From JANQOH01 sp965200095 (GTDB lineage Bacteria > Pseudomonadota > Alphaproteobacteria > UBA7887): a DNA stretch of 64,000 bases. Under the pieces are notes generated by a model. The model worked only from the letters and a program-made list of their open reading frames with translations, had not been told where the DNA came from and did no database searches. Positions within the stretch are counted from its first letter, which is position 1; every line of letters begins with the position of its first letter. The stretch is from positions 744,001 to 808,000 of the forward strand of contig OZ241350.1 of the NCBI GenBank assembly GCA_965200095.1, read 5' to 3'. The position numbers and the translations under genes are program-made. Positions 46,440-54,035 of the stretch are shown here, one piece after another.

Positions 46440-47587
46440 GGAGTCTCGCCTTCCGTTGCCGGCGCGTCGGCCGCTTCTTCCGCTTCCGCCTCGCCGATGC
46501 TCACCGCCTGTCCGGGCCGCAAGCGCTCATTGCCGCGGATGACCACCCGTTCGCCGACGGCGACGCCGTCCAGCGCCTCGAACCTCGGCCCCACCGCCTC
46601 GCCGAGGGAGACGGGGCGGATTTCCGCCGCGCCCTCGTCGTTGACCACATACACCAGCGACAGCCCCTGGCGCTTCAGGATCGCGTCCTTGTGAACGGTG
46701 AGCACCTGGCGCGGCGCGCCCAGCGGCAGGCTCACCGACACCGACTCGCCGACCGCATTGGCGACCGCCGCGCCCGTGACCTCCGGCGTAAAACGCACCC
46801 GCCGCGTATGCGTCAGCGCGTTCTGCTCGGCGCCGACGGCGCGGACCACGGCGGCGTGCGGCGATCCGTCGGCCAGCGACACGGTCACGGCCGTCCCCGC
46901 AGACAGGCCCGAAATGCGGTTGTAGGGGACATCGGCCTCGATCTCGAGGTCGTTTTCGTTGAGCAGGGTCGCCACCGGGGCGCCCACCCCGACCCACGCG
47001 CCGACTTCGGTATGGCGCTCCGTCACCACGCCGGCATAGGGCGCGGCCACCTCGCCGTCGGCGAGCTCGTCGCGCGCGATGCGCAAACTGGCCCGCGCCC
47101 GCGCCAGGGCCGCCGCGGCCGCCGCCACCGCGCTCTCGCTGATCGCCGCGTCCTGCACCGCATTGTCGTAGCGCGCCGGGCTGAACGCCGCCGACTCGCG
47201 GATCGCCTCGAGACGCTCGAGGTCCTGCCGGCGCTTGGCGAGCTGCGACCTCGCCGACTCCAGAAGCGCCGTCATTTCGCGCTCCGTCGCCGCCGCGAGA
47301 TCCCGTTGCAGCTTCAGCCGCTCGAGGTCGAGCACCGCCATCGTGTCGCCCGCCTCGACCCGGTCGCCCACTTCGACGCGCATCTCGGTCACCGGGCCGG
47401 CGATGCGCGCCGCCACCTCGCCGCCCTGGCGCGCGACGAACCGCCCCAGCACCGGCTGCGTTTGCGACAGCGGCTCATGGCGGACCTCGTCCACGACCAC
47501 CAGCGACGGCTGCTGCGCCGCCGCGGCGCACGCGACCAATACCGCCGCGGCGGCGAGGAACGCCGCCCGTCCAGGCCCTTCGCGCAT
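46436..47587 (-). CDS. RND efflux pump periplasmic adaptor (membrane fusion protein)
   Basis: 383 residues from ATG 47587, chosen because a signal peptide follows (GRAAFLAAAAVLVACAAAAQ). Domains in order: barrel-sandwich half (about 60-85, ARIAGPVTEMRVEVGDRVEA), helical hairpin coiled coil (about 95-165), second lipoyl half (GEVAAPYAGVVTERHTEVGA), beta-barrel and membrane-proximal domain. It bridges the permease and an outer-membrane channel. Stop and next start overlap (ATGA), so pump subunits are made together. An HlyD-type secretion role is excluded by the RND partner. Confidence 0.92.
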   Translation of the reverse strand: MREGPGRAAFLAAAAVLVACAAAAQQPSLVVVDEVRHEPLSQTQPVLGRFVARQGGEVAARIAGPVTEMRVEVGDRVEAGDTMAVLDLERLKLQRDLAAATEREMTALLESARSQLAKRRQDLERLEAIRESAAFSPARYDNAVQDAAISESAVAAAAAALARARASLRIARDELADGEVAAPYAGVVTERHTEVGAWVGVGAPVATLLNENDLEIEADVPYNRISGLSAGTAVTVSLADGSPHAAVVRAVGAEQNALTHTRRVRFTPEVTGAAVANAVGESVSVSLPLGAPRQVLTVHKDAILKRQGLSLVYVVNDEGAAEIRPVSLGEAVGPRFEALDGVAVGERVVIRGNERLRPGQAVSIGEAEAEEAADAPATEGETP

Positions 47588-47670
47588 TGATGCCGCCCTC
47601 CCGAGAACCGGCGGCGACGATACTCCGGCGCCCGTCCGACGCGCAAGGTCGCGCGGCCGGGCCATGCCCG

Positions 47671-48330
47671 TCAATACGCCACCGGGACCGCGTCCAGACT
47701 GCGCCACAGATACCATACCGCGACCGACCGCCACGGGCGCCAGGCCTCGGCGACGGCGCGCATGGCGGGCTCGTCCTGCCGCACGCCGCCGGCGTAAAGG
47801 TCGGCGATGGCGCGCTGCACGCCGAGGTCGCCCAGGGGGAGCACGTCCGGCCGCAACATGTGAAAGATCAGGAACATCTCCGCCGTCCAGCGGCCGATCC
47901 CCTTAACCCGGCACAACACCTCGACGACCGCTTCGTCGTCGAGGGCCTGCAGGGCCGGCGGGTCGATCGTCCCGTCGGCGAAATGCCCCGCGAGGCTCGC
48001 CAGATAGCGCGCCTTCTGACGCGACAGGCCGCAGCCACGGAGGTCGTCCTCCGTCAGCCCGGCCATCGCCGCCGGGCGCACCGCGCCGCAGCGCGCCTCC
48101 AGCCGGCGCCAGACCGACTCCGCCGCCTTCACGGAAATTTGCTGGCCCACGATCGAACGCGCGAGCGAGTGGAAGGCGTCGCGCCGCGGCCGCAACGCGG
48201 CGCCGCCGGCGTTCGCGATGACGCCGGCGAGCACGGGGTCGGCGCCTGCGAGCGCGCGGCGCGCCTCTCCCCACCAGGGAGTCGGCTCCCCGGCCCCGGT
48301 CGCGTTTCGCTGCGGCATGGGGCCAGTCAT
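47671..48330 (-). CDS. DNA-3-methyladenine glycosylase II-type (AlkA family)
   Basis: 219 residues from ATG 48330 (another ATG at 48318; the frame stays open to 48354). The helix-hairpin-helix is KGIGRWTAEMF and the catalytic Asp is in VLPLGDLGVQRA, the HhH-GPD pattern of AlkA-type glycosylases that remove alkylated purines from DNA. SLARSIVGQQISVKAAESVW marks the first HhH-GPD helices. The N-terminal beta domain of E. coli AlkA is missing, as in many short alphaproteobacterial members. Downstream neighbours are the pump genes, 83 bases away. Confidence 0.88.
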   Translation of the reverse strand: MTGPMPQRNATGAGEPTPWWGEARRALAGADPVLAGVIANAGGAALRPRRDAFHSLARSIVGQQISVKAAESVWRRLEARCGAVRPAAMAGLTEDDLRGCGLSRQKARYLASLAGHFADGTIDPPALQALDDEAVVEVLCRVKGIGRWTAEMFLIFHMLRPDVLPLGDLGVQRAIADLYAGGVRQDEPAMRAVAEAWRPWRSVAVWYLWRSLDAVPVAY

Positions 48331-48467
48331 GCCAGCGTGAGCGCCGCGGGGCAAGCGCCATTCCCGCGGAAGCGCGCGCGAAGAAGCCGGACGGCTCGCA
48401 CGACGACGGTCGAAGCACCGAAGAAATGGCGCTATGGAGGGCAGTAACCCTCCGACAATACTTCGTC

Positions 48468-48558
48468 ATTCCCGCGAAAGCGGGAATCTGTTGCGGCGTT
48501 CCCGTAAGAAAAACCGGGCCGACATTGCGGACGACCGCCTCCGGATTTCCGCTTTCGA
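48468..48558. repeat. REPIN, family 1 (right end degenerate)
   Basis: Perfect palindrome at 48468-48487; inverted partner from 48545 is cut short by CTTTCGAGCGTGTGAAAAAA. Confidence 0.8.
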
Positions 48559-48651
48559 GCGTGTGAAAAAATCGGACGACTCTCAATATGGCGGCTGGAC
48601 AACTCAAGAATTTCCGCCGTGAAAGACAGTAACCCGATATAATACTGCGTC

Positions 48652-48749
48652 ATTCCCGCGAAAGCGGGAAGCCGGAGGCGGTCGTCCGCAATATCGGCGC
48701 GGTTTTTCTTACGGAAACGCCGCAAGCAGATTCCCGCTTTCGCGGGAAT
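48652..48749. repeat. REPIN, family 1
   Basis: Palindromes at 48652-48670 (last base changed) and 48730-48749 (perfect) in inverted order; 98 bp. Confidence 0.85.
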
Positions 48750-48784
48750 GACGAAGAGTAGTAGCGTCTCTCGATTTCTTCACA

Positions 48785-48879
48785 CGCTCGAAAACGGGAA
48801 TCCGGAGGCGTCCGTCCGCTATATCGATCCGGTTTTCTTTGTGAAAACGCCGCGAGCAGATTCCCGCTTTCGCGGGAAT
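48785..48879. repeat. REPIN, family 1 (left end degenerate)
   Basis: Left half reads CGCTCGAAAACGGGAAT; right palindrome perfect at 48860-48879. Confidence 0.78.
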
Positions 48880-49089
48880 GACGAAGAGTGGCGGGGCCTT
48901 TCGATTTCTTCACACGCTCCTTCGCGGGAATGGCGAAGAGTAATGGGCAGGTTTGTTTCCTCACGCGATCGAAAGCGCGCCTGCTCAAGCTTCTCCCGGG
49001 AGCGCCGCAGCCGATCCGGCGCGGCTGATCTCCGTGCGCAACAGTGCTACGATGCGGGCCATCGAGCGACGACAGGGCGGGAGGGGACG

Positions 49090-50253
49090 ATGGACGGGCC
49101 GACGAGCGACACGGCGCGCGCGGGTTCCGGCGCATACTCAAGCGCCATGCAGACCTATATGCGCGACGGCGAGAGGCGGGCGCGGGCGCTCGGCAACCGC
49201 GGCCCCCTCCGGTTCGGGGCCGACGGCGCCCTCGCGCCCGACATCCTCGAAGCCTGGTCGCGCTGCGGGTTCTACGTTTTCGAAGGCGTGCTCGGGCCGG
49301 AGGAGCTCGCCGACCTCGAGCGCGACTACCGCGCCATCCGCGACCGCCTGCCGACCGCGCCCGGCGCCGCCGCCGACGCGAAGGGGCGACCGGCGCTGGC
49401 GTCGGACAATGCGGCGAAGTGCCTCTACTGGTCGAAACCCCTGGGCGACCCCTGGGGCGGCACGGACATCGGCAACGGGCGCCACCAGGTGGCGATGACG
49501 GAACCCCGCGCCGCCGACGGCGCGCCGAAGGAGGTCGTCTTCCTCATCGTCGGCAGCCTCCAGTTCTCCGACGCCTGCCTGCGCCTCTACGGCCACCCGG
49601 ACCTGCTGGCGGTCGCAGCGCAGATCAACGGCGAGGACTTCACGCCGTTCAACGAGGCGATCTTCATCAAGGAGCCGGGGCTCGGCGCCTCGGTGTCGTG
49701 GCATCAGGACGGCCAGACCCATTGGGACAGCCCCGATTGGGACGAGGGAGCCCACGGCTTCAACTTCATGGCGCAGCTCTACGGCAGCACCGCCGCCAAC
49801 GGGCTGTGGATCGTCCCCGGCAGCCACCGGCTCGGCAAGGTCGACATCCGGTCGATGCTTGCGGACGGCGAGGCCGACCGCATTCCCGGCGCCGTGCCGC
49901 TGCTCTGCGACCCCGGCGATGTCGCCATGACCAGCCGCCAGGTCGTGCACGGCTCGTTCGCCAACGCCAGCCCCGACCCGCGCGTGACGCTGAACTTCGG
50001 CTTCCATCGACGCTCCTCGGTGCTCGGCGTCGAGACGCGGAGTTTCGAGAACCGGAACATCGTCTACGACGAGGCCCTGATCGCCGGGCGCTCGCGCGTC
50101 ATCGGCTACGCCATCGACGCCCGACGCCGGCGGTTCCCCGACGAGACGCCCTTCGTCTACAAGCCCTTCCGGGGCGACGAGGAAGCGTTCCGCTGGAACG
50201 AGGCGGCGCGCGCGGAGATGAAGGACTACAATATCGTCGACCTGTTCATCTGA
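49090..50253 (+). CDS. Phytanoyl-CoA dioxygenase (PhyH) family protein
   Basis: 387 residues from ATG 49090 with GGGAGGGGAC before it. Fe(II)/2-oxoglutarate oxygenase fold: the iron ligands are H205 and D207 (SWHQDGQTHW) and H287 (QVVHGSFANAS), with the 2-oxoglutarate-binding Arg in PDPRVTLNFGFHRRS. PhyH proteins hydroxylate varied small molecules, often lipids or natural products; the substrate is not evident. The gene stands alone and is convergent with the TPR gene. It follows a dense REPIN cluster. Confidence 0.87.
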   Translation: MDGPTSDTARAGSGAYSSAMQTYMRDGERRARALGNRGPLRFGADGALAPDILEAWSRCGFYVFEGVLGPEELADLERDYRAIRDRLPTAPGAAADAKGRPALASDNAAKCLYWSKPLGDPWGGTDIGNGRHQVAMTEPRAADGAPKEVVFLIVGSLQFSDACLRLYGHPDLLAVAAQINGEDFTPFNEAIFIKEPGLGASVSWHQDGQTHWDSPDWDEGAHGFNFMAQLYGSTAANGLWIVPGSHRLGKVDIRSMLADGEADRIPGAVPLLCDPGDVAMTSRQVVHGSFANASPDPRVTLNFGFHRRSSVLGVETRSFENRNIVYDEALIAGRSRVIGYAIDARRRRFPDETPFVYKPFRGDEEAFRWNEAARAEMKDYNIVDLFI

Positions 50254-50273
50254 ACCGGCGGAGAGCGGCGACG

Positions 50274-51332
50274 CTATTCCTTGTCGTCGTCCTCGGCGGG
50301 GGCGGGCGCGGCGCGGGGGTTGCCCGGCACGATATTGGCCTTCGCCGGCGTGTAGCCGAAACTGCGCGCCACCTTGTAGGCCAGCTCGGCGCGGTTCTGC
50401 CAGCGCACGACGGATTGCTGGTGCGACGCCCTGTCCGCCCGCCTCCGCGGTTCGGTGCGCGAGAGCAGAACGTAGACATCCCCTATATGCTTGTGCAGCA
50501 GCGCGCGCTGGTGCGGCGCGTTCTCCCGGCGCAGAAACGTCCTGGCGCCCTCCAGGACATCCACCGCCTTGAGCAGGTTGCGCGTGCGGTAGCCGTTCTC
50601 CGCTTCCTGGACCCAGGCGAGTCCGACCTCGATCAGGGTTTCGCCGCGGGCGACGGGCCAGTTCTCCGCATCGGCGGCGGTCATCGAGTCCTCGTAGAGC
50701 GCGAAGGCGGTCTCCAGCGCCGCCCTGTCGCCGGCGATCTCGAAACGGTCGCGATAGGTGTTGGCGACCGCGCGCAGCCCGGCGGCGCGGCGCGGCGGGT
50801 CCGCATCGCCCGCCAGATCGAGCGCGGCGCGATAGGCCGCGGCGGCGGCGTCCAGCGGCGCCGCATCGCCGCGCGCATGGGCCAGCGCCCGCCAGGCGTC
50901 GCCGATCTGCGTCCCGATCTCCATTTCCCCGGCCGTATCCGCCGCCGCGGCGCGGATCTCCAGCGCCCGGGAGAACGCCTCCAGCGCCCGCGGCAGGTTG
51001 GCGGCCGCGTCGCCCGCCTCGGCGAGGCCGACATGCGCCAGCCCCCGGCGCTGGTGCAGCCGCGCCGTTTCCGACCCCGCGATCTCGGCGCCGAAACTGT
51101 CGAGGACGTAGCCGTATTCGGCGATGGCGAGGTCGTATTTCCCGCGCGCAAAGAGCGCATCGGCGCGGGCGATCTCCGCCTCGATGCGCGCTTGCCGCGC
51201 CGCCGCCTCGCGCGGCTTGACGACATTCTCCACATAGTCGGCCGCCGACCACAGGCCGGCCGCGAAACACGCCGCGATGAGGACCGAAACCGTGCGCGGG
51301 AAGCGCCCGAGGAAACGCCACAGCCAGGACAT
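50274..51332 (-). CDS. Membrane-anchored TPR-repeat protein
   Basis: 352 residues. One N-terminal membrane helix (about 14-34, TVSVLIAACFAAGLW) is followed by a long helical region of TPR-like repeats: ARGKYDLAIAEYGYVLDS, NLPRALEAFSRALEIRA, LDAAAAAYRAALDLAGDA and ALETAFALYEDSM all follow the TPR spacing. The C-terminus is low complexity and acidic (APAPAEDDDKE). A scaffold at the membrane is likely; partner unknown. It is the third gene of a minus-strand run after a small secreted protein and an orphan methyltransferase. Confidence 0.75.
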   Translation of the reverse strand: MSWLWRFLGRFPRTVSVLIAACFAAGLWSAADYVENVVKPREAAARQARIEAEIARADALFARGKYDLAIAEYGYVLDSFGAEIAGSETARLHQRRGLAHVGLAEAGDAAANLPRALEAFSRALEIRAAAADTAGEMEIGTQIGDAWRALAHARGDAAPLDAAAAAYRAALDLAGDADPPRRAAGLRAVANTYRDRFEIAGDRAALETAFALYEDSMTAADAENWPVARGETLIEVGLAWVQEAENGYRTRNLLKAVDVLEGARTFLRRENAPHQRALLHKHIGDVYVLLSRTEPRRRADRASHQQSVVRWQNRAELAYKVARSFGYTPAKANIVPGNPRAAPAPAEDDDKE

Positions 51333-51356
51333 CGCCGCGCCTCGCGGAACGCCGGT

Positions 51357-51878
51357 TCAGGAGCCCGCCGACGGCAGCGCGATCGGGAACGCCACCTCCA
51401 TCGCCGCCGCCGCCCCCTGCATCTGCATCGACACCCAGCGGCTGTCGAAGAGGACCGAGCTCGCCCCTTCGGGGAAGCGGAAGGTGAATTCGGCGGATTG
51501 CGAGCTCCGCCGCCCGACCGCAACGGCGTTGTCCGACACCCCCGTCACGCCGAGGAGCACGAACCGCGTCCCCGTCTCCCCGTCCACCAGGGCGATGCTG
51601 TCCATATAGTCGGGTTCGAGATAGATGGGCCGGCCGGTCGACGCGCCGTTGCGATAACTGAGGCCGACCGTGAGCGTGTCGCCGCGCCGTTCGAGGGCGC
51701 GCAGCCGCCAGCGCCAGTGGTTGGCCTCGGCCACCGTCCGGTTCGTCTCGACGCGCCAGTCGGCGGGGGCCGCGGCCTCGGTGGCGGGCGGCGGCGGCGC
51801 GCCGCCGGCCTGCATCGCCGACGACGGAGCGGCGGCGCACAAGAGCGCCAGCGCGAGAAAGATGCCGAAGGATTTCAT
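51357..51878 (-). CDS. Secreted hypothetical protein
   Basis: 173 residues from ATG 51878, with a near-perfect AAGGAGG ribosome site. A signal peptide is clear (MKSFGIFLALALLCAAAPSS), then a proline/alanine-rich linker (GGAPPPPATEAAAP). The mature part (DWRVETNRTVAEANHWRWRL, then GLSYRNGASTGRPIYLEPDY) looks like an Ig-like beta sandwich of the kind seen in small envelope proteins, but I do not recognise the family. It lies 24 bases before the TPR gene, so the two are probably one unit acting in the periplasm and inner membrane. Confidence 0.7.
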   Translation of the reverse strand: MKSFGIFLALALLCAAAPSSAMQAGGAPPPPATEAAAPADWRVETNRTVAEANHWRWRLRALERRGDTLTVGLSYRNGASTGRPIYLEPDYMDSIALVDGETGTRFVLLGVTGVSDNAVAVGRRSSQSAEFTFRFPEGASSVLFDSRWVSMQMQGAAAAMEVAFPIALPSAGS

Positions 51879-51913
51879 GAACGCCTCCTTGCGAATTTGC
51901 CGGGGCCGGATGC

Positions 51914-52873
51914 TCATGCCTTCGCCCCTTCCAGGCGCTTGCGCGCGATCTCGATATAGTCCGGGTTCGCGTCGATCCCGATGCTCTCCCGCCCGCAACG
52001 CCGCGCCGCCAAACAGGTAGTACCCGATCCGACAAAGGGATCGAGGACAGTTTGCCCGGGCGCCGAGAACACGCGGATCAGATGCTCGCACAGTTTTACC
52101 GGCTTCGCCGTCAGATGCCCGTTGAAGCGATCTTTCGGCTGCTTCTCGACTGTCATCACGGTTTCGGGAACATGCCCGGCAAGCGTCTGCGTCGCGTCGA
52201 TCAGGCCGGTTTCGTGCGTCAGCCAATTATCGACGAACGTCCCTTCCCGCGGCTTCTGTGCGCACAGGATCGCTTCGAATTGCGGTCGCAACTGCGGCGT
52301 GCGACGGCCGTCCAGCCGGCGGATGGCGTCCGCTTTCTCCGCTTCCGTCATGTCCGCCCGCCGGCGGACGAAGTGAGCCATCGTGAACGCCTTGAACTGC
52401 GCCTTGCCGGTGTAGCGCCAGGCGAGGATGTCGCGTATCTCGAAACCCGCGTCCTCGACGGCCACAGCCGCGCGGTGCGACAGGCGCGGCGCCGCGAACA
52501 TCAGCAGGAACGCGCCCGGCTTGAGAACCCGGAACAGTTCGGCCGCAACGGGCGCGAGAAACTCCTGAAGGCGCCGCCCCTGCGCCCGGTCGAACCTCAT
52601 GCCGATCGGCAACCCGCCGACCACGTCCGCATGCCCCTTCGAGTATTCGATGCGGGACTGGTCCCAGTCGTCGCCCAGCCGGTCGAGAAAATAGGGCGGA
52701 TCGGTCACCGCGAGATGCACGCTGTCCGCTTCCATACCGGCCAGCACGTCGCGACAGTCGCCCGCGACCAGCCGGACCTCCGGCGGCCCGCCGCCGCGCG
52801 CGCCATCCGGCGCCGGAGCGTCCGGGCGCGGGGCCGTCGGCGAGACAGCGGGAGTCCCGGAAGTCCGGGGCAC
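51914..52873 (-). CDS. Site-specific DNA methyltransferase, orphan
   Basis: 319 residues from GTG 52873; the first 30 residues are proline-rich and the true start could be slightly later. Beta-class amino-methyltransferase: catalytic DPPY at 58-61 and SAM site DPFVGSGTT at 278-286 with SIGIDANPDY. N6-adenine or N4-cytosine methylation is expected. No restriction gene flanks it, so it is solitary, or from a phage-derived set. It is not CcrM: the CcrM-type C-terminal tail is missing. It is followed at 35 bases by the secreted-protein and TPR genes. Confidence 0.88.
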   Translation of the reverse strand: MPRTSGTPAVSPTAPRPDAPAPDGARGGGPPEVRLVAGDCRDVLAGMEADSVHLAVTDPPYFLDRLGDDWDQSRIEYSKGHADVVGGLPIGMRFDRAQGRRLQEFLAPVAAELFRVLKPGAFLLMFAAPRLSHRAAVAVEDAGFEIRDILAWRYTGKAQFKAFTMAHFVRRRADMTEAEKADAIRRLDGRRTPQLRPQFEAILCAQKPREGTFVDNWLTHETGLIDATQTLAGHVPETVMTVEKQPKDRFNGHLTAKPVKLCEHLIRVFSAPGQTVLDPFVGSGTTCLAARRCGRESIGIDANPDYIEIARKRLEGAKA

Positions 52874-52898
52874 GGCTTTCCCCGTCAGCGCCCCGCGG

Positions 52899-53951
52899 TC
52901 ATTCGATATATCCCAGATGCGCCTTCATCTGGGCGAGGCCGCCCTCGCCGTCTTCCCAGCTTGTTGCGCCGTCCCCGTTCGCATCGCGGCCCTCGGCGAT
53001 CCATTGCAGATGCTCCACGATCTCCTCGGCGAAAAAGGCGGAGACGATGGGCGACGCGCCGCCGGTGATCTGCGCCGCCTTGTCGAGGATTTTGCCGGCC
53101 CAGAACAGCACGTTGTTCGCCGACGCGGCCACGTGCTCCGCGTGCAGTTTCAGGCTTTCGGAGGCGTCCGCCGCCGCCGCCGCGTAGCCGAGATGGTCGA
53201 GAACCCCTTGCGTAGCGCGCCGCAGGCCGTAGCCGCGGCCGGGCCCCTGGCCGGAACGCACCGACGCCGGATCGACGGCGTGGCGGACGTGATCGGTGTG
53301 AAGCCGGATGTTCTCCAGGTTTTCGAGGTCCGTCGCCGCGTAGCCCGCGTGGGCGACGGCGATCGCCAGTTCCTCCTCGAGGATGGCGATCAACCCGACC
53401 TGCCCGGGCGTATCGGCCCAGGAGGTCAGGATGTGGCCGAGATGCGCCTCGTATTCTTTCGGCGCGGGCGGCGCTTCCTCATGCGAGGCGGCGAGGATCA
53501 GGAGCGGGTCCGGAGCGCGGAGATCGCTGTTCTCGTCCGGGTCGTTCCAATTCGCCCGCCGTCCGGCGACGGTTTCCAGATAGGCGCCGACCTGGTCGAT
53601 CTCCTCGTCGGTCAGTTCGCCCATCGCGCCCCAGGGCGGCATGGTCTTGTAGCCTTCCTTGACCGTGGTGACGAAGCGCGTGTAGCCGCGCTTGAACTTC
53701 CGCAGGTCGGCGGAATTCGGCAGGCCGCGTCCGCGCCCGTCGGCGCTCATGCCGTGGCAATAGGCGCAGTTGGCGCGATAGATCGTCTTGCCCGCCGCCT
53801 CCGCCTCCGGATTGCCGGAAAGGGGGTTGGGAGACCGCTGGCCTTCCTCTGCGACTGCGTCCGCCGGCCCGCCGGCCGCGGCTCCAATCCCGGCGAGCGC
53901 CAGGGAAAGCGCCAGGCCGCCCGCTCCCGCGATATTCCTGCCCATCGTCAA
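52899..53951 (-). CDS. Cytochrome c family protein, partner of PQQ dehydrogenase
   Basis: 350 residues. Signal peptide (NIAGAGGLALSLALAGIGAA), then one heme c site CAYCH at 62-66 and a distal Met in the KTMPPWGAMGELTDEE part, typical of class I cytochrome c. The remaining 230 residues form a helical domain (for example NIRLHTDHVRHAVDPASV) with many His residues, not a standard cytochrome domain; extra heme or metal binding is possible. It lies 84 bases after the PQQ dehydrogenase stop on the same strand and probably takes its electrons. A perfect hairpin separates the genes. Confidence 0.85.
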   Translation of the reverse strand: MTMGRNIAGAGGLALSLALAGIGAAAGGPADAVAEEGQRSPNPLSGNPEAEAAGKTIYRANCAYCHGMSADGRGRGLPNSADLRKFKRGYTRFVTTVKEGYKTMPPWGAMGELTDEEIDQVGAYLETVAGRRANWNDPDENSDLRAPDPLLILAASHEEAPPAPKEYEAHLGHILTSWADTPGQVGLIAILEEELAIAVAHAGYAATDLENLENIRLHTDHVRHAVDPASVRSGQGPGRGYGLRRATQGVLDHLGYAAAAADASESLKLHAEHVAASANNVLFWAGKILDKAAQITGGASPIVSAFFAEEIVEHLQWIAEGRDANGDGATSWEDGEGGLAQMKAHLGYIE

Positions 53952-53975
53952 TCCTCGTGCTGTCCTTGGAGAAGG

Positions 53976-54007
53976 CGGGGGGCGGCGCCCCGGGGCGCCG
54001 CCCCCCG
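53976..54007. promoter_or_regulatory. Perfect 32-bp GC palindrome between PQQ dehydrogenase and cytochrome c genes
   Basis: CGGGGGGCGGCGCCCC at 53976-53991 and its exact complement at 53992-54007. With no loop and no T run, it could act as an mRNA hairpin that tunes the ratio of the two proteins or stabilises the upstream message. Confidence 0.6.
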
Positions 54008-54035
54008 TCGGTTACGCGGATCGGTCCGAAAGCGC

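Larger units (their letters stand above)
48331..49089. other. Repeat-filled intergenic region
   Basis: About 760 bp with no supported gene. It holds three family 1 REPIN units and further half-sites; only the ribosome site GGGAGGGGAC before 49090 looks functional. Confidence 0.65.

Noticed and set aside
43194..46694. 1166-residue plus-strand frame opposite the RND permease
   Set aside because: Histidine/arginine-rich nonsense product; the permease on the other strand has all its RND features.
48468..48879. CRISPR-like array of palindromes
   Set aside because: Units are unevenly spaced, inverted in pairs, spacers are related to each other, and no cas genes are present; they are REPINs.
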